Shown piece after piece: positions 7,256 to 16,967 of a DNA stretch of 64,000 nucleotides. How positions within the stretch are numbered: the first letter of the stretch is position 1; every line of letters begins with the position of its first letter. A model generated the notes under the pieces. The model did no database searches. It was not told where the DNA came from and worked only from the letters and a program-made list of their open reading frames with translations. The translations under genes and the position numbers were made by a program. The DNA is from Clostridiales bacterium (lineage in GTDB: Bacteria > Bacillota > Clostridia > Christensenellales > Aristaeellaceae), in contig JAIKWZ010000019.1 in assembly GCA_024684375.1 (NCBI GenBank), forward strand, positions 164,356-228,355, read 5' to 3'.

Positions 7256-7936
7256 TTAGGCAAATTCCAGACAGAACTGGCCGTCCTTAGCGATCAATGC
7301 TGTCAGTTTGCCGCCCTTTCCGCTTCCCGTGTCGATACAGATTATGCCGTTTTTAGGCAAATCACGCCAAGCACTGTAAAAAAGCTTCTCTGTCGTCTTG
7401 CCATCACCGGCAAAGTATGTGGGCTCTTCAATGGCAATGTGTCCTACTACGGTCAACGGGCCTTTGTACTTGTTTCTGAGAACCACTTCATGGTCATGGA
7501 TAAGTGTATTCATATCGTTGACTTCTATGGGATCGACCATGATACCCGCGTGAACGCACTGTATATCCTCTCCGCGCCAGGAGAGTTGGCAGTGATCTTT
7601 AAACCACGGGATTGCTTCTTCCATCCGGTTTCCGTGCGCTTTGAAACTCTTTACGGTCGCTCCCCTGCCTACTCTCTCCCACATCACGCGCTGGAAAAAA
7701 GTCAGCTTAGGCTGGAGCAGATAGTCCTCATGGTTGCCGCGAAGCAGAACAAAGCGCTCGCCCATATCGGCGGCAAGCTTTTGCGCTGTTTGAAAGACTT
7801 CCCACGATTCCGGTCCTCTGTCAAACAGATCACCCAGCAGTATCAGCGTATCCTCCTGCGCCAACTGGATCTTATCCAATAAACCGCGAAGCGCCCGGTC
7901 GCATCCATGGACATCGCCAATTATGATCGTCTTCAC
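7256..7936 (-). CDS. Serine/threonine-phosphatase-type metallophosphoesterase
   Basis: 226 residues with all PPP/ApaH motifs in order: IGDVHGCDRAL, LGDLFDRGPES, LLRGNHEDYL, CVHAGI and VVGHIAIEEP. These bind two metals and cleave phosphomonoesters, phosphoproteins or dinucleoside tetraphosphates. PrpE-like and ApaH-like enzymes share this layout, so the substrate is not decided. Its ATG overlaps the stop of the ABC exporter gene by four bases, so the two are translationally coupled. Confidence 0.88.
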   Translation of the reverse strand: MKTIIIGDVHGCDRALRGLLDKIQLAQEDTLILLGDLFDRGPESWEVFQTAQKLAADMGERFVLLRGNHEDYLLQPKLTFFQRVMWERVGRGATVKSFKAHGNRMEEAIPWFKDHCQLSWRGEDIQCVHAGIMVDPIEVNDMNTLIHDHEVVLRNKYKGPLTVVGHIAIEEPTYFAGDGKTTEKLFYSAWRDLPKNGIICIDTGSGKGGKLTALIAKDGQFCLEFA

Positions 7937-9612
7937 TGCGCCGTTCCCTCTATACGCGTCATTCTGCCATTCTCGATATGCAGCTGATAATCACAGATAG
8001 CCAGCGCGGCGCGGCGGTGTGTAACGATTATTACTGTTTTGTCCCGCATTCCGGCTATATTTTTAAGCAGTCTTGCCTCAGTTTGTTCATCTAACGCGCT
8101 GGTTGCTTCGTCCAACAGCAAAATCGGCGAGTCAGAAAGCAAAGCACGTGCAATCGCCACACGCTGAGCCTGCCCCTCTGAAAGACCGATACCGCGCTCG
8201 CCAAGCCTTGCGTCCAACCCTACCTCGGCCACCACGTCGTCAAGACAAGCTGCCTGAATGGCTTTTACCATCATTTCTTCAGACGGATTGTCTGTAAAAG
8301 ACTCAATGTTTTCCCTGAGCGTCCCGCTCATAAGCGTATTGCCCTGTGGAACGTATGAGAATAAACGCCTTGTACCTTTGGATGCAGGCACCGCGTGCCC
8401 GCCTGAGATAAATGAAACGTTTCCGGACGTCGGCCTGTATATCCCCAGCAGCAGTTGGAACAAAGATGTCTTTCCGCCGCCGCTGATGCCTGTCAGCGCG
8501 ACAAAGTCGCCCCGTTTGATGCAGTCATCGATGTCAGAGAGCACGTCATCCGAGCTTTCATCGTACTGAAAGAACACATGCTCCAGGTTTATCTCGTCAA
8601 AAGTCTCCAGTTCAACCCCCGTAGCCTCATCCGGAAGGTCAATTATCTCCTGCAGGCGTTCTGCTGACGCAACGACCCCGTATGCCTGGCTCACAAGGTT
8701 CACAGCGTTAGCGATTGGCGCCTGTATACGCCCGACAAGCTGTATCAGCGCGGCAAGGCTGCCGTAAGTGAAGGTTCCCCTATATATTTTCACACAGCCC
8801 CATATTTGACACACAAGCCATGAAATATCGAAGATTGAACCCATGCCTTGGTTCATCAGTATCGACAGCCTGCCGTTTCTGAGCTGCTCGTTCACCAGCC
8901 TGGTTCTGTCTCCCTCTATCTGCCGCATCGCACGTTCTTCGGAAACGCTGGCTTTAACGATACGTATATTCTCGAATGTCTCCTGCGTTGACGAGCGCAG
9001 CGCGCCCTGGGCTTCCTGCACCCGTTTATGCCTCCGCTTCATCGGATCCCGGAACAATACGGCTATAAGCATTCCAACGCAGCTTGCTATGATTATTACC
9101 GGCACAAACCGCCAGTCCATGGTGATCAGGATAATCGCCGCGCCGACAAACGAGACCAGCATCTTCAGCAGTGACGGCAACAGTCCCATTATGCCGTTTT
9201 TTACAACACCCACGTCGGAGCTGACACGATTCAGCAGTTCCCCACTATGAAACGGTTTCAGGTAAGCATACTCTTTTCCTATCACCGAGGCCGTGACCAT
9301 CCGCTGCATCTCTGCCTGGAAACGCGCTGAAGCACGCACATTGATAGCGGAATTGGCAACAGACAGCAAACGCTCTGTCACTATCAGAGCCACCAGAGCT
9401 ATGCCCCAGCGCCACAGCGCGGATTCGTTTGCGCTGGTCGCTCCGTCAACCAGATTCTTTGTCACCAGCGTTACGCCTAAAGAAAGCAAAGAACCGGTCA
9501 CACCGATCAGGCTGATAAGCAGCACAGACCCGCGAACCGGCTTGCTCCAGCGCAAAACCGCCTTTAATGCCGTGCCGGAAAAAACATGTTTAATTTTACT
9601 CAGTTTGTCCAT
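7933..9612 (-). CDS. ABC exporter, fused membrane and ATPase domains
   Basis: 559 residues. Six membrane helices in the first 320 residues are followed by an ATPase with Walker A (TGISGGGKTSLFQLL), Q-loop (YVPQGNTLMSG), signature LSEGQAQRVAIARAL, Walker B (SPILLLDEATSALDE) and H-loop (IIVTHRRAA). It is a homodimeric MsbA/LmrA-type exporter and ends without a protease domain. Substrate is unknown. The operon next to it makes a candidate modified peptide and has no exporter, so this is a possible but unproven partner. AAGGAAG precedes the ATG. Confidence 0.9.
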   Translation of the reverse strand: MDKLSKIKHVFSGTALKAVLRWSKPVRGSVLLISLIGVTGSLLSLGVTLVTKNLVDGATSANESALWRWGIALVALIVTERLLSVANSAINVRASARFQAEMQRMVTASVIGKEYAYLKPFHSGELLNRVSSDVGVVKNGIMGLLPSLLKMLVSFVGAAIILITMDWRFVPVIIIASCVGMLIAVLFRDPMKRRHKRVQEAQGALRSSTQETFENIRIVKASVSEERAMRQIEGDRTRLVNEQLRNGRLSILMNQGMGSIFDISWLVCQIWGCVKIYRGTFTYGSLAALIQLVGRIQAPIANAVNLVSQAYGVVASAERLQEIIDLPDEATGVELETFDEINLEHVFFQYDESSDDVLSDIDDCIKRGDFVALTGISGGGKTSLFQLLLGIYRPTSGNVSFISGGHAVPASKGTRRLFSYVPQGNTLMSGTLRENIESFTDNPSEEMMVKAIQAACLDDVVAEVGLDARLGERGIGLSEGQAQRVAIARALLSDSPILLLDEATSALDEQTEARLLKNIAGMRDKTVIIVTHRRAALAICDYQLHIENGRMTRIEGTAQ

Positions 9613-9994
9613 TTGCTTCCTTTTTTATAAAAGCATTTCCTTACTCTGCGCCAAACTTCGCAACCTGCTTCCCACAGCAAGATTTATCGGACGGATCGAA
9701 AACAGATCGCGGTTCAGACACGCATACTGCTTTTAAATCCACTTAGTCGAACAGGCACTCTGCTATTACTTATAATACCCGCCGTAAAACGCGTACCTTT
9801 TTATACACGATGCGGTACTTGCATCAGCTCCAGTAAGTACTCTCTGAAAAGTTATTAAGTGCTGTCAGCGGCCAAATCAACTCAACGCCCGGAGTTTGAA
9901 AAGTATCCAAGCTCCGGGCATAAGCTGAATCGTTATAGAGAATCCTGATGTTCCGCTAAACTACTGGAACAAATAAATCTTATTTAAGATTTGT
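9613..9994. other. Intergenic region with an inverted repeat
   Basis: No gene is visible. GCCCGGAG (9887-9894) and CTCCGGGC (9912-9919) form a perfect 8-base inverted repeat with a 17-base loop but no T tail on either strand. The region must hold the promoter of the ABC exporter operon; I see no convincing one. Confidence 0.5.
9975..9992 (-). terminator. Weak AT-rich hairpin after the LCP gene
   Basis: AAATCTTA-TT-TAAGATTT is a perfect 8-base hairpin directly after the LCP stop codon; on the minus strand ATTTGTT follows. It is AU-rich and may only partly terminate. Confidence 0.4.
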
Positions 9995-11086
9995 TCAGTT
10001 GTCCTCCTTGAATAAGAATTCCGCAATCGCGGCAGAATTCGCTTCTTTATCCACAATATGGCCTTTCGCGCCTGCTATAATATCGTATTCCTGCGTGGCC
10101 TCCAGAGGAAGAACCATGTAATCCAGAGACTGCGAATCGAAAATGTTGACACCCTGCTTGGAAGCTTCGTATGCAACGCGCGCCAAAGCAAGGGATATCG
10201 AACGTATATCCTCCTCAGGCAAATTGTTGTACGACTTCCTGAAGATCGGGTCTATCTGTTCACGGATAAACGCATAGTCTTCTTCTGTAACGTCATCCAG
10301 ATTTATCAGCCGCTGACCGTTCAGATCGCCTTCCGGAACGCCGGTCTCGTTTGTATAGAAAGCAATCTTCTTGGAAATCGTCGCGCCGCAGCTTTTGAAA
10401 AGCCCGGCAATAACTTCCACTTCACGCTCACAGCAATTGTATACCGAGTCATACTGAAGCCAGCCAAACCCGACAGCCTGCAGTCCGTTCAGATGAGTGT
10501 CCGGGCCAAACTCCGTCAGGTAGTACTCCTCAGCCAGCATATCGATGACTGCCTGAGCCAGCAAACCGCTTCCTACGTTCGCTATAAGCTGGTTCTTTTT
10601 GGAACCCACCATCCCGTTAAGGGCATTGCGTTCGGCGCGGGAAACATCAACGTCGATCCCACCGTAATCATCGATCATTTCGGCGAGATTCAGATAGTTG
10701 AGCGACAGAAAATACTTGATGTTCGTACCAAAGTTGTAATTGAACACCTTCATAGCCTCTTCCGGCCCATTATTGCGGTAAGGCATGTCCAGCATCTGAG
10801 GAACATCGTATCCTTCATAATCTATGAAAGTATCCCAGGTGAACATAAGCAGCCTGATTTTGCCGCTCTCAGGGTTCATCGATACAACCATCAGAGTATT
10901 TCCTGCATTACCCTTGTCGTTGTTCATGCCTTCATTGCAAATCAGCAGGAAATCCACCCAGCTATCGGACACAGCACTCTCTTCTGCAACTGCAAATGAC
11001 GGCAGGAAGCAGAGCACAAGCGCTATGGCGATGAGTTTTATCAGTCCTCGAATCGAATGGAGATTATGAATACTGGTTCTATTCAT
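9995..11086 (-). CDS. Secreted LytR-CpsA-Psr (LCP)-like protein, atypical active site
   Basis: 363 residues; I use the ATG at 11086, nine bases after GGAGGG, not the TTG at 11092. A signal peptide (to about AVAEES) is followed by an LCP-like domain: DFLLICNEG, TLMVVSMNPESGKIRLLMFT, the FNYNFGTNIKYFLSLNY core and MIDDYGGIDVDVSRAE. LCP enzymes attach secondary wall glycopolymers to peptidoglycan. Here the usual RSDT and PRDT arginines read NAGNT and FTWDT, so pyrophosphate binding may be altered or lost. It ends the operon with the BY-kinase and YD-repeat genes, which fits a surface-polymer role. Confidence 0.78.
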   Translation of the reverse strand: MNRTSIHNLHSIRGLIKLIAIALVLCFLPSFAVAEESAVSDSWVDFLLICNEGMNNDKGNAGNTLMVVSMNPESGKIRLLMFTWDTFIDYEGYDVPQMLDMPYRNNGPEEAMKVFNYNFGTNIKYFLSLNYLNLAEMIDDYGGIDVDVSRAERNALNGMVGSKKNQLIANVGSGLLAQAVIDMLAEEYYLTEFGPDTHLNGLQAVGFGWLQYDSVYNCCEREVEVIAGLFKSCGATISKKIAFYTNETGVPEGDLNGQRLINLDDVTEEDYAFIREQIDPIFRKSYNNLPEEDIRSISLALARVAYEASKQGVNIFDSQSLDYMVLPLEATQEYDIIAGAKGHIVDKEANSAAIAEFLFKEDN

Positions 11087-11101
11087 AGTCAAAGCCCTCC
11101 T

Positions 11102-14100
11102 TTACTGCTTTTCTGCAGATACGGCATTGCGATCCTTGTCGTATTTGTTAGTAATGACGAGGATCCCGTCCGCTGTGTAGTAGCCGTTCCAACCCGCCAC
11201 GCCTTCTGTGTTGTTGGTCAGCTTGTTGTATCTGTCGAGATAACGCTCGGAGATCAGCCTGCCTTCGCTGTCATAGCCGCGTTCAACGCTGGAATAGCCT
11301 TCAGCGCAATTTACGCGAGCTTTGACGCTGTCATAGTAGCCTTCCCAGGTAATGTTACCGTTTTCGTCAAGTTCATATTCGAATATGGCGTAGCCATCAG
11401 TCGTTACGACCGGTTTGCCCGATTCGTCCAGGAAGGTCACTTCATGCACGCGTGTCACAGGGTAGTAGATCTGACTGATACCCCATGCGCCGTTAACGGC
11501 AGCACAGCGCTCACCACTCTCATCCAAGTAGCAGCAGAAGTACTTCTCAACTGTACTGGAGTTGCTAAGATCATATTCATATACAACACTTGCGTAACCG
11601 TTTACAGTCTTTGCAGGATTACCGTCCGCATCAAGCCATGTCTCCTTTACAAGCTTGGCAAACGACGAGTATTCATAGCGTATACCGCAGACGCCGTTCA
11701 CAGCGAATGGAACATCGTTTTCATCATAATAGAGTTCCTTGGTGACCTGACCGCGACTGTTGTATTCCCTGGTTACGGTATTGCATCCCTCTGCCCCTAT
11801 TGCCGCATTGTCCTGCGCGTCCACGTATTTGGCCTTTATCGGATTGCCATATCGGTCATAAGTCTGCACAGAAGCAATGTAAGCGTCCTTATCCACTGTC
11901 TCGTCCATGAGCCGCATCACATAAGTATGATCCTCTTCATTCTCAGAGACGATCACGCGTCTGCTGTAACCGTTTACTGCCATTGGCTTAAGGCTGCTGT
12001 CCAGATAGCTTTCTTCAGCTATATGGCCGCTTTCCGTATAGGATATGTAATGGGCAGCATAGCCGTCTTTGCAGGGAGCATATTCGTTAATCTCATCAAA
12101 GAACTCCTCGCTGATAAGGCGACCTTCTTTGTCATAATCCATGACGGCATAAGCATAAGGCAGGCTCTGCGGCTTCACTCCCAGGGATTCGGCATCGAGA
12201 TATTTCTCCGAAGTCATATTCCCCAATTCGTCATACGTGTACACTGCTTTGGCATAGCCCAAAATGGTGTCGGTCAGTTCTCCGTCAGTATCGAAGTAAG
12301 CTTCTTCAGTCACATCGCCTAAAGCGTTGTACGCAGTCGTTTTCCTGGCGTATCCCTGAAGATTCGACTTCGGTTTACCTGCCTTATCAAAGAAGCTGAC
12401 AGACGTTTCGCGTCCGGCCAAATCATATGTATACCTGAGTTCAGAGTAGTCGTTTGCATAAGCCGTTGGATTTCCGGCTATGTCATAGTACTTGACTGAA
12501 AGGATGCGTCCATCCGCATCTACCTTCCGGCTAAGAGAGGAGTAACGGCCGGAAGTGTGGATCGCCGGCTGTCCCTTGGTGTTGAGCAGTCTTTCTTCTA
12601 CGCAGTAATTACGCCCGTCGTACTTGAGCACGACCTCGCTGTAACCGTATTGGCACCAGGTAAGGGCGCCTTTAGCGTTGTAATAAGACTGTCTCGTTAC
12701 ATTGTTGCTGTTGTCGTACTCATAAACAATAGTAGAGTATCCGCTGCTGAGTATCGCGGGCTGGCCGTCTTCCTTAAGGAACTCGCGTTTCACCAGGCGC
12801 TGACGGGCATCCCATGTATTGCGCAAAACAGCATAGCCGCCGGAACACAGCACAGGGTTATTCTCCCCGTCCAGATATGTCTCGGTCAGGATATCGCCAT
12901 TCTTATCCACCGTACGCAGTATGGCAGCATAGCCGGCGCTTATATAAGTACTCTCATACTTGTCATCCAGATAAGTTATGCTTATCAGATTCAAGTTCTC
13001 ATCGTACAGGTTTTCTTCCGCAGCGTAGCCATCCTTGAACAGTGTTGGCTGTCCAAAAGTGTTAACGTAAGTGGTACGCCATACCTTACCCTGATCGCTG
13101 TACTCAAAACGTTTTCCGGAATAACCGGCAGAGATCATGGTGTTAAGTCCGCTCGTGTTCAGGTAATCCTCGCTGACCCTGCGGTCCTGCGCGTCGTAAG
13201 CGTAAATGATCGAGGCATACCCAAACTGGGTCTCAACAGGCTGCATTCCGGCGTTCAGATAGTCGATACGCAGCAGATTGCCGCGCGCGTCGTAAAGCCT
13301 GTGAGTCGAAGGAGCTCTCTCAGTCAGCGAGGCAATGCGCTCGTGCTCGTCGAGATACTGTTCAAGTATCACATGCCCATACTGATCATATTCTCTTTGC
13401 CATACGCTGAAGCCTTCAGGCAGACGGACAAGTTTGTCACCTTCGTCCAGATAACGGACCTGCAGCTTACGCCCGGCATTGTCGTAGAGATACTCGATAG
13501 CGGAATATCCAAGTTTGACCGTCACGCGGTTCATGGCTTCGTCAAGGTATATCTCCTTGGTGCAGCGGCCACGGCCATCATATTCGTATTCCGCGGCGGC
13601 ATAACCGCCCTCCGTCATTGTGACGCTGCCGTTTGCGTACCAGGCAGAACGGATAATGTTGCCGGCTGTGTCACGTTCATAGGTAACTCGGTCATATCCG
13701 TCCGGCAAGACAGCCGGGATCCCGTCTGCGCTGAACCAGGCTTTTTCCGTGCAACGTCCGTTGACATCCAACTGATAGGTTATATAACTGTATCCGCCGT
13801 CCTGGAGAATGTACTCCCCGTCGGCCCCATAATACGCTTCGCCGGTCATGAAGCCATGGGAATTCCAGGTCTGAACCTTTCGGGCATACCCGGAGGTCTG
13901 CACGATCAGTTTGCCGGAGGCGTCAAAGTATTCTTCAGAAAGCATATGGGCAACGTCGTCATAAACGCAGACTTTCTGTGCGAAACCCTTGGAGGAAACG
14001 ACCTGAGAACCGTCTGTTCCGTAATAGGTTTCTGTCAGAATGTCGCCGCGCCCGTCGTATGTGAATTCCACAGCCGCATAATCACCGCGAAGCATGTATA

Positions 14101-16954
14101 GATCGCCGTTTTCGTCGAAATAACGCTCACTCAGAAGCTGATCTTTTTCATCATATTCACGAACGATCTCAGCAGCGCCGGCGTTTACGCTGGTTATCTG
14201 CCCGTCTGAACCATAGTACACTTCACGTATCAGATTTCCTCTTAGATCATACTCACATTCGAAAGACGCATACCCATCCGGACACTCGGTTGGCATGCCG
14301 TTCGCATCAAAGTATGATTCTGTCAGCATCTGTCCTTCCGTGTCCCAGGTATACACAACGCTGTGGTAGCCATCATGGACCATGGCAGGCTGCCCAGTTG
14401 CATCAAAATAACTCTCGCTCAAGACATAGCCCGCATGATTTTTGACCGTTTTGCTGATCGCATAGCCAAATGAAGTATCTACCGGCTGACGGTCGGCTCC
14501 GAGATAAGTCAAAGTCTCTGTATCGTTCTCGTCATCGTATACCGTGCTCTTGACGGCATATTTGTCACGGTTGACCTTAAGACTGCCATCCGCTTCGTAA
14601 TACGCTTCTTCACACACGCGGTTATGCTCATCCAGCTTTCTTTCAAACCACGCATATCCGGCAGAAGCCGGCACGACTGGTTTGCCTGTTTCGTCATAAT
14701 ACGCGCGTCTTAATAGATTTCCGGAAATATCATACGCCGATTCGTAAGACGCATAGCCGGCTGCCAGCAGCACGGGATTCCCTTCCGTATCCAGATATTC
14801 GACCTTTGTATTAATGCCGGTGACAGGGTCATACTCCATCCTGCGTGCGGAATATCCCTGGCTAATCAGCGTAGGTTCAAGATCGGCGCCGAAGTTTGCC
14901 TCATATACCATATGATGCTTAGCGTCATATTCTCTCTCTACCCTGGCACTGCCGGACACAAGAGCGGGCTTATCTTCCGCATTCATATAGTTGATAACTA
15001 TGATGTTGCCGTGTGAATCATATTCGTATGTGACAGACGCGTAACCGGCGGCCTGAGCTAAAGCCGTGCCGTCGGCACCGAAGAACTTTTCACCGGTATG
15101 ATGGTTAGCGTAGTCATAGGAATGCACCTGAACCGCGCCCTGACCGCCGTTTGAGACAAGCTTGCCCTCAGCGTCGAACGTAGCCTGCCACAGCAGTCTG
15201 CCGTTACGGTCATACTCCCTTTGCATAGCGGAAACGCCGAGCCTGTCATCACAAGGGTTCCCGTTTACATCATAGTAGCGCACTGATGTCTGCAGCAGTT
15301 TCCCATCAAAGCCATAAACAACGCGATGCGCGCCGTTGGAAGTATTTGTGTCTTTAGCTCCTTCTGCGGTAAAAAACGCTTCCTCAAACAGCAGATCCTG
15401 CTTCGGACCGCCGTAAACCATGCTCCTGGCATAAGACCCGCTCAGGGATTCGCAGGGAATGCCGTTTTCATCGAAGTACGCCTCATATACTGCAGGTTCT
15501 GCCGGATCCGTCCCCTTATATTCATATTTTACGCTTGCCAGCTGGCGTTCATTGTTTCTTACAGGCAGCCATTTATCGCTCATGTATACCGTGCTCGACA
15601 CCTGATGGTTTTCGTTATATTCGTTGACGATACCCGCATATCCGGCTTTGATCTGTATGAGCTCCATATCGGTACCGAAGAAACGCTCACGTTCTACAGC
15701 TGTAGGATTAATTACCCACAGTTCCTGCCCGTCATCGTCGATTGACCTCTCTCTATGGTACCTGTATTCATGGCGGGCAAATCCGCCGTTGGACATGGTA
15801 TACTCGTCAACGACGTCGTAGTACGTTTCACGGTAATCGAAGTCTTCGCCGTCATATTCCCTTTCTTCCATGGAAACATGCGTTGTGGTCATCGTACGGT
15901 TGCCGTCGGCGCCGAAATAGCGCAGATAATGCACTCGATCGGAATCGCCATAGTATTCATAGGTCAGCTTGGCGTACCCGTTGATCATTTTTATAAGCTG
16001 GCCTTCTCTTCCCAAATAATCGGTTTCAATCACTCGATCCAGCTCATCGTAAACATTGATGATGGAGGCGTAACCTTTATCGGAAATAATCGGCTCGTCA
16101 TCCACGTCAAAATAGTCTACCCTGATAAGGTTGTCCCTTTCATCATAGGTATTGACCATGGTATGCCAACGGCCGGAGCCAAGGGATTTACTGCCGTCCT
16201 GAGCATAGATCTTTGTGGATTGGAGTTTCCATTTTTTAACTGTGTCGTCCCTGCGTGTTCCGGGATCCTCCTGCATGCCTTCCATGCTCTGTTCGATCTC
16301 TTCGTCAATGGGTTTGGCAGTATTTGTCGTATATACCGATACAACAACAGCGCCCCCCTCCGTTCCGATCAGAGGAGTCCCGTCAGCGTCAAGATAACGC
16401 TTGGTGACAGTTTTAGTGTCCCCATTTATATCGACATCGCATATGATTTGAGCGAATCCTCCGACCGGCCGTACCAGGTTGCCCTTTGCATCAAAGTATT
16501 CACTTGAAAGGATCTGGTCTCCGTCCCAGGCATCCCGGCGGAAACTGTAGCTCCCGGGGATCTCAGCGCGGCTGCCGTCAACGGCGTATCGGTCTTCTGT
16601 CAGCGTATAGCTTCTGCCGTTAGACTGCTTTCCGTAAGTATATTCCGCATAAGCATATCCGCCATCCGAAATGACAGGTTCGCCGCTCAGGCCAAAGAAC
16701 GCTTCTGTCAGCAGATTGCCATAGGCATCCCACGTATATTCCGCCCTGGCAAACCCTCTGCTGTTCAGAGCAGGCGCTCCGTTCAGGTTATGAGCCGTTT
16801 CGCTTATCAGGTTTCCCTGCGCATCCCAGACACAATCCGTTTGCGTAAACTCCGGCATGGACAGCGTCTTTGCGCTTTCGGCCTGTGCTGCAGTTAATGC
16901 CACCGACAAAGCTATGGCAAACAACAATACAACCCATTTATTCACTTGTCTCAC
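11102..16954 (-). CDS. Giant secreted YD-like tandem-repeat protein
   Basis: About 1950 residues. The tracked ATG at 17020 would run into the upstream gene; GTG at 16954, eight bases after GGAGG, avoids this and places the signal peptide (KWVVLLFAIALSVALTAAQA) at the N-terminus. The rest is roughly 38 units of about 49 residues with a consensus like GYAxxEYEYDxxGNxxxExYxDxxGxPV. These resemble YD/RHS-type beta-hairpin repeats. There is no Rhs core (DPxGL), no toxin tail, and no LPxTG or membrane anchor. It lies 13 bases after the BY-kinase gene and 15 before the LCP gene, so it is probably a surface or matrix protein co-made with a glycopolymer. Function is not known. Confidence 0.82.
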   Translation of the reverse strand: MRQVNKWVVLLFAIALSVALTAAQAESAKTLSMPEFTQTDCVWDAQGNLISETAHNLNGAPALNSRGFARAEYTWDAYGNLLTEAFFGLSGEPVISDGGYAYAEYTYGKQSNGRSYTLTEDRYAVDGSRAEIPGSYSFRRDAWDGDQILSSEYFDAKGNLVRPVGGFAQIICDVDINGDTKTVTKRYLDADGTPLIGTEGGAVVVSVYTTNTAKPIDEEIEQSMEGMQEDPGTRRDDTVKKWKLQSTKIYAQDGSKSLGSGRWHTMVNTYDERDNLIRVDYFDVDDEPIISDKGYASIINVYDELDRVIETDYLGREGQLIKMINGYAKLTYEYYGDSDRVHYLRYFGADGNRTMTTTHVSMEEREYDGEDFDYRETYYDVVDEYTMSNGGFARHEYRYHRERSIDDDGQELWVINPTAVERERFFGTDMELIQIKAGYAGIVNEYNENHQVSSTVYMSDKWLPVRNNERQLASVKYEYKGTDPAEPAVYEAYFDENGIPCESLSGSYARSMVYGGPKQDLLFEEAFFTAEGAKDTNTSNGAHRVVYGFDGKLLQTSVRYYDVNGNPCDDRLGVSAMQREYDRNGRLLWQATFDAEGKLVSNGGQGAVQVHSYDYANHHTGEKFFGADGTALAQAAGYASVTYEYDSHGNIIVINYMNAEDKPALVSGSARVEREYDAKHHMVYEANFGADLEPTLISQGYSARRMEYDPVTGINTKVEYLDTEGNPVLLAAGYASYESAYDISGNLLRRAYYDETGKPVVPASAGYAWFERKLDEHNRVCEEAYYEADGSLKVNRDKYAVKSTVYDDENDTETLTYLGADRQPVDTSFGYAISKTVKNHAGYVLSESYFDATGQPAMVHDGYHSVVYTWDTEGQMLTESYFDANGMPTECPDGYASFECEYDLRGNLIREVYYGSDGQITSVNAGAAEIVREYDEKDQLLSERYFDENGDLYMLRGDYAAVEFTYDGRGDILTETYYGTDGSQVVSSKGFAQKVCVYDDVAHMLSEEYFDASGKLIVQTSGYARKVQTWNSHGFMTGEAYYGADGEYILQDGGYSYITYQLDVNGRCTEKAWFSADGIPAVLPDGYDRVTYERDTAGNIIRSAWYANGSVTMTEGGYAAAEYEYDGRGRCTKEIYLDEAMNRVTVKLGYSAIEYLYDNAGRKLQVRYLDEGDKLVRLPEGFSVWQREYDQYGHVILEQYLDEHERIASLTERAPSTHRLYDARGNLLRIDYLNAGMQPVETQFGYASIIYAYDAQDRRVSEDYLNTSGLNTMISAGYSGKRFEYSDQGKVWRTTYVNTFGQPTLFKDGYAAEENLYDENLNLISITYLDDKYESTYISAGYAAILRTVDKNGDILTETYLDGENNPVLCSGGYAVLRNTWDARQRLVKREFLKEDGQPAILSSGYSTIVYEYDNSNNVTRQSYYNAKGALTWCQYGYSEVVLKYDGRNYCVEERLLNTKGQPAIHTSGRYSSLSRKVDADGRILSVKYYDIAGNPTAYANDYSELRYTYDLAGRETSVSFFDKAGKPKSNLQGYARKTTAYNALGDVTEEAYFDTDGELTDTILGYAKAVYTYDELGNMTSEKYLDAESLGVKPQSLPYAYAVMDYDKEGRLISEEFFDEINEYAPCKDGYAAHYISYTESGHIAEESYLDSSLKPMAVNGYSRRVIVSENEEDHTYVMRLMDETVDKDAYIASVQTYDRYGNPIKAKYVDAQDNAAIGAEGCNTVTREYNSRGQVTKELYYDENDVPFAVNGVCGIRYEYSSFAKLVKETWLDADGNPAKTVNGYASVVYEYDLSNSSTVEKYFCCYLDESGERCAAVNGAWGISQIYYPVTRVHEVTFLDESGKPVVTTDGYAIFEYELDENGNITWEGYYDSVKARVNCAEGYSSVERGYDSEGRLISERYLDRYNKLTNNTEGVAGWNGYYTADGILVITNKYDKDRNAVSAEKQ

Positions 16955-16967
16955 AGCGCGCTCCTCC

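Noticed and set aside
9887-9919. GCCCGGAG...CTCCGGGC inverted repeat as a terminator
   Set aside because: No T tail on either strand and a 17-base loop; kept only as an intergenic repeat.
12557-14101. 514-codon plus-strand ORF inside the YD-repeat gene
   Set aside because: It is antisense to the repetitive gene; periodic codons keep the opposite frame open, and it has no ribosome site or family pattern. The same holds for 11057-12322 and 15755-16507.
11102-16954. Possible Rhs toxin locus
   Set aside because: No DPxGL core, no variable C-terminal toxin and no small immunity gene downstream; the next gene is an LCP protein.
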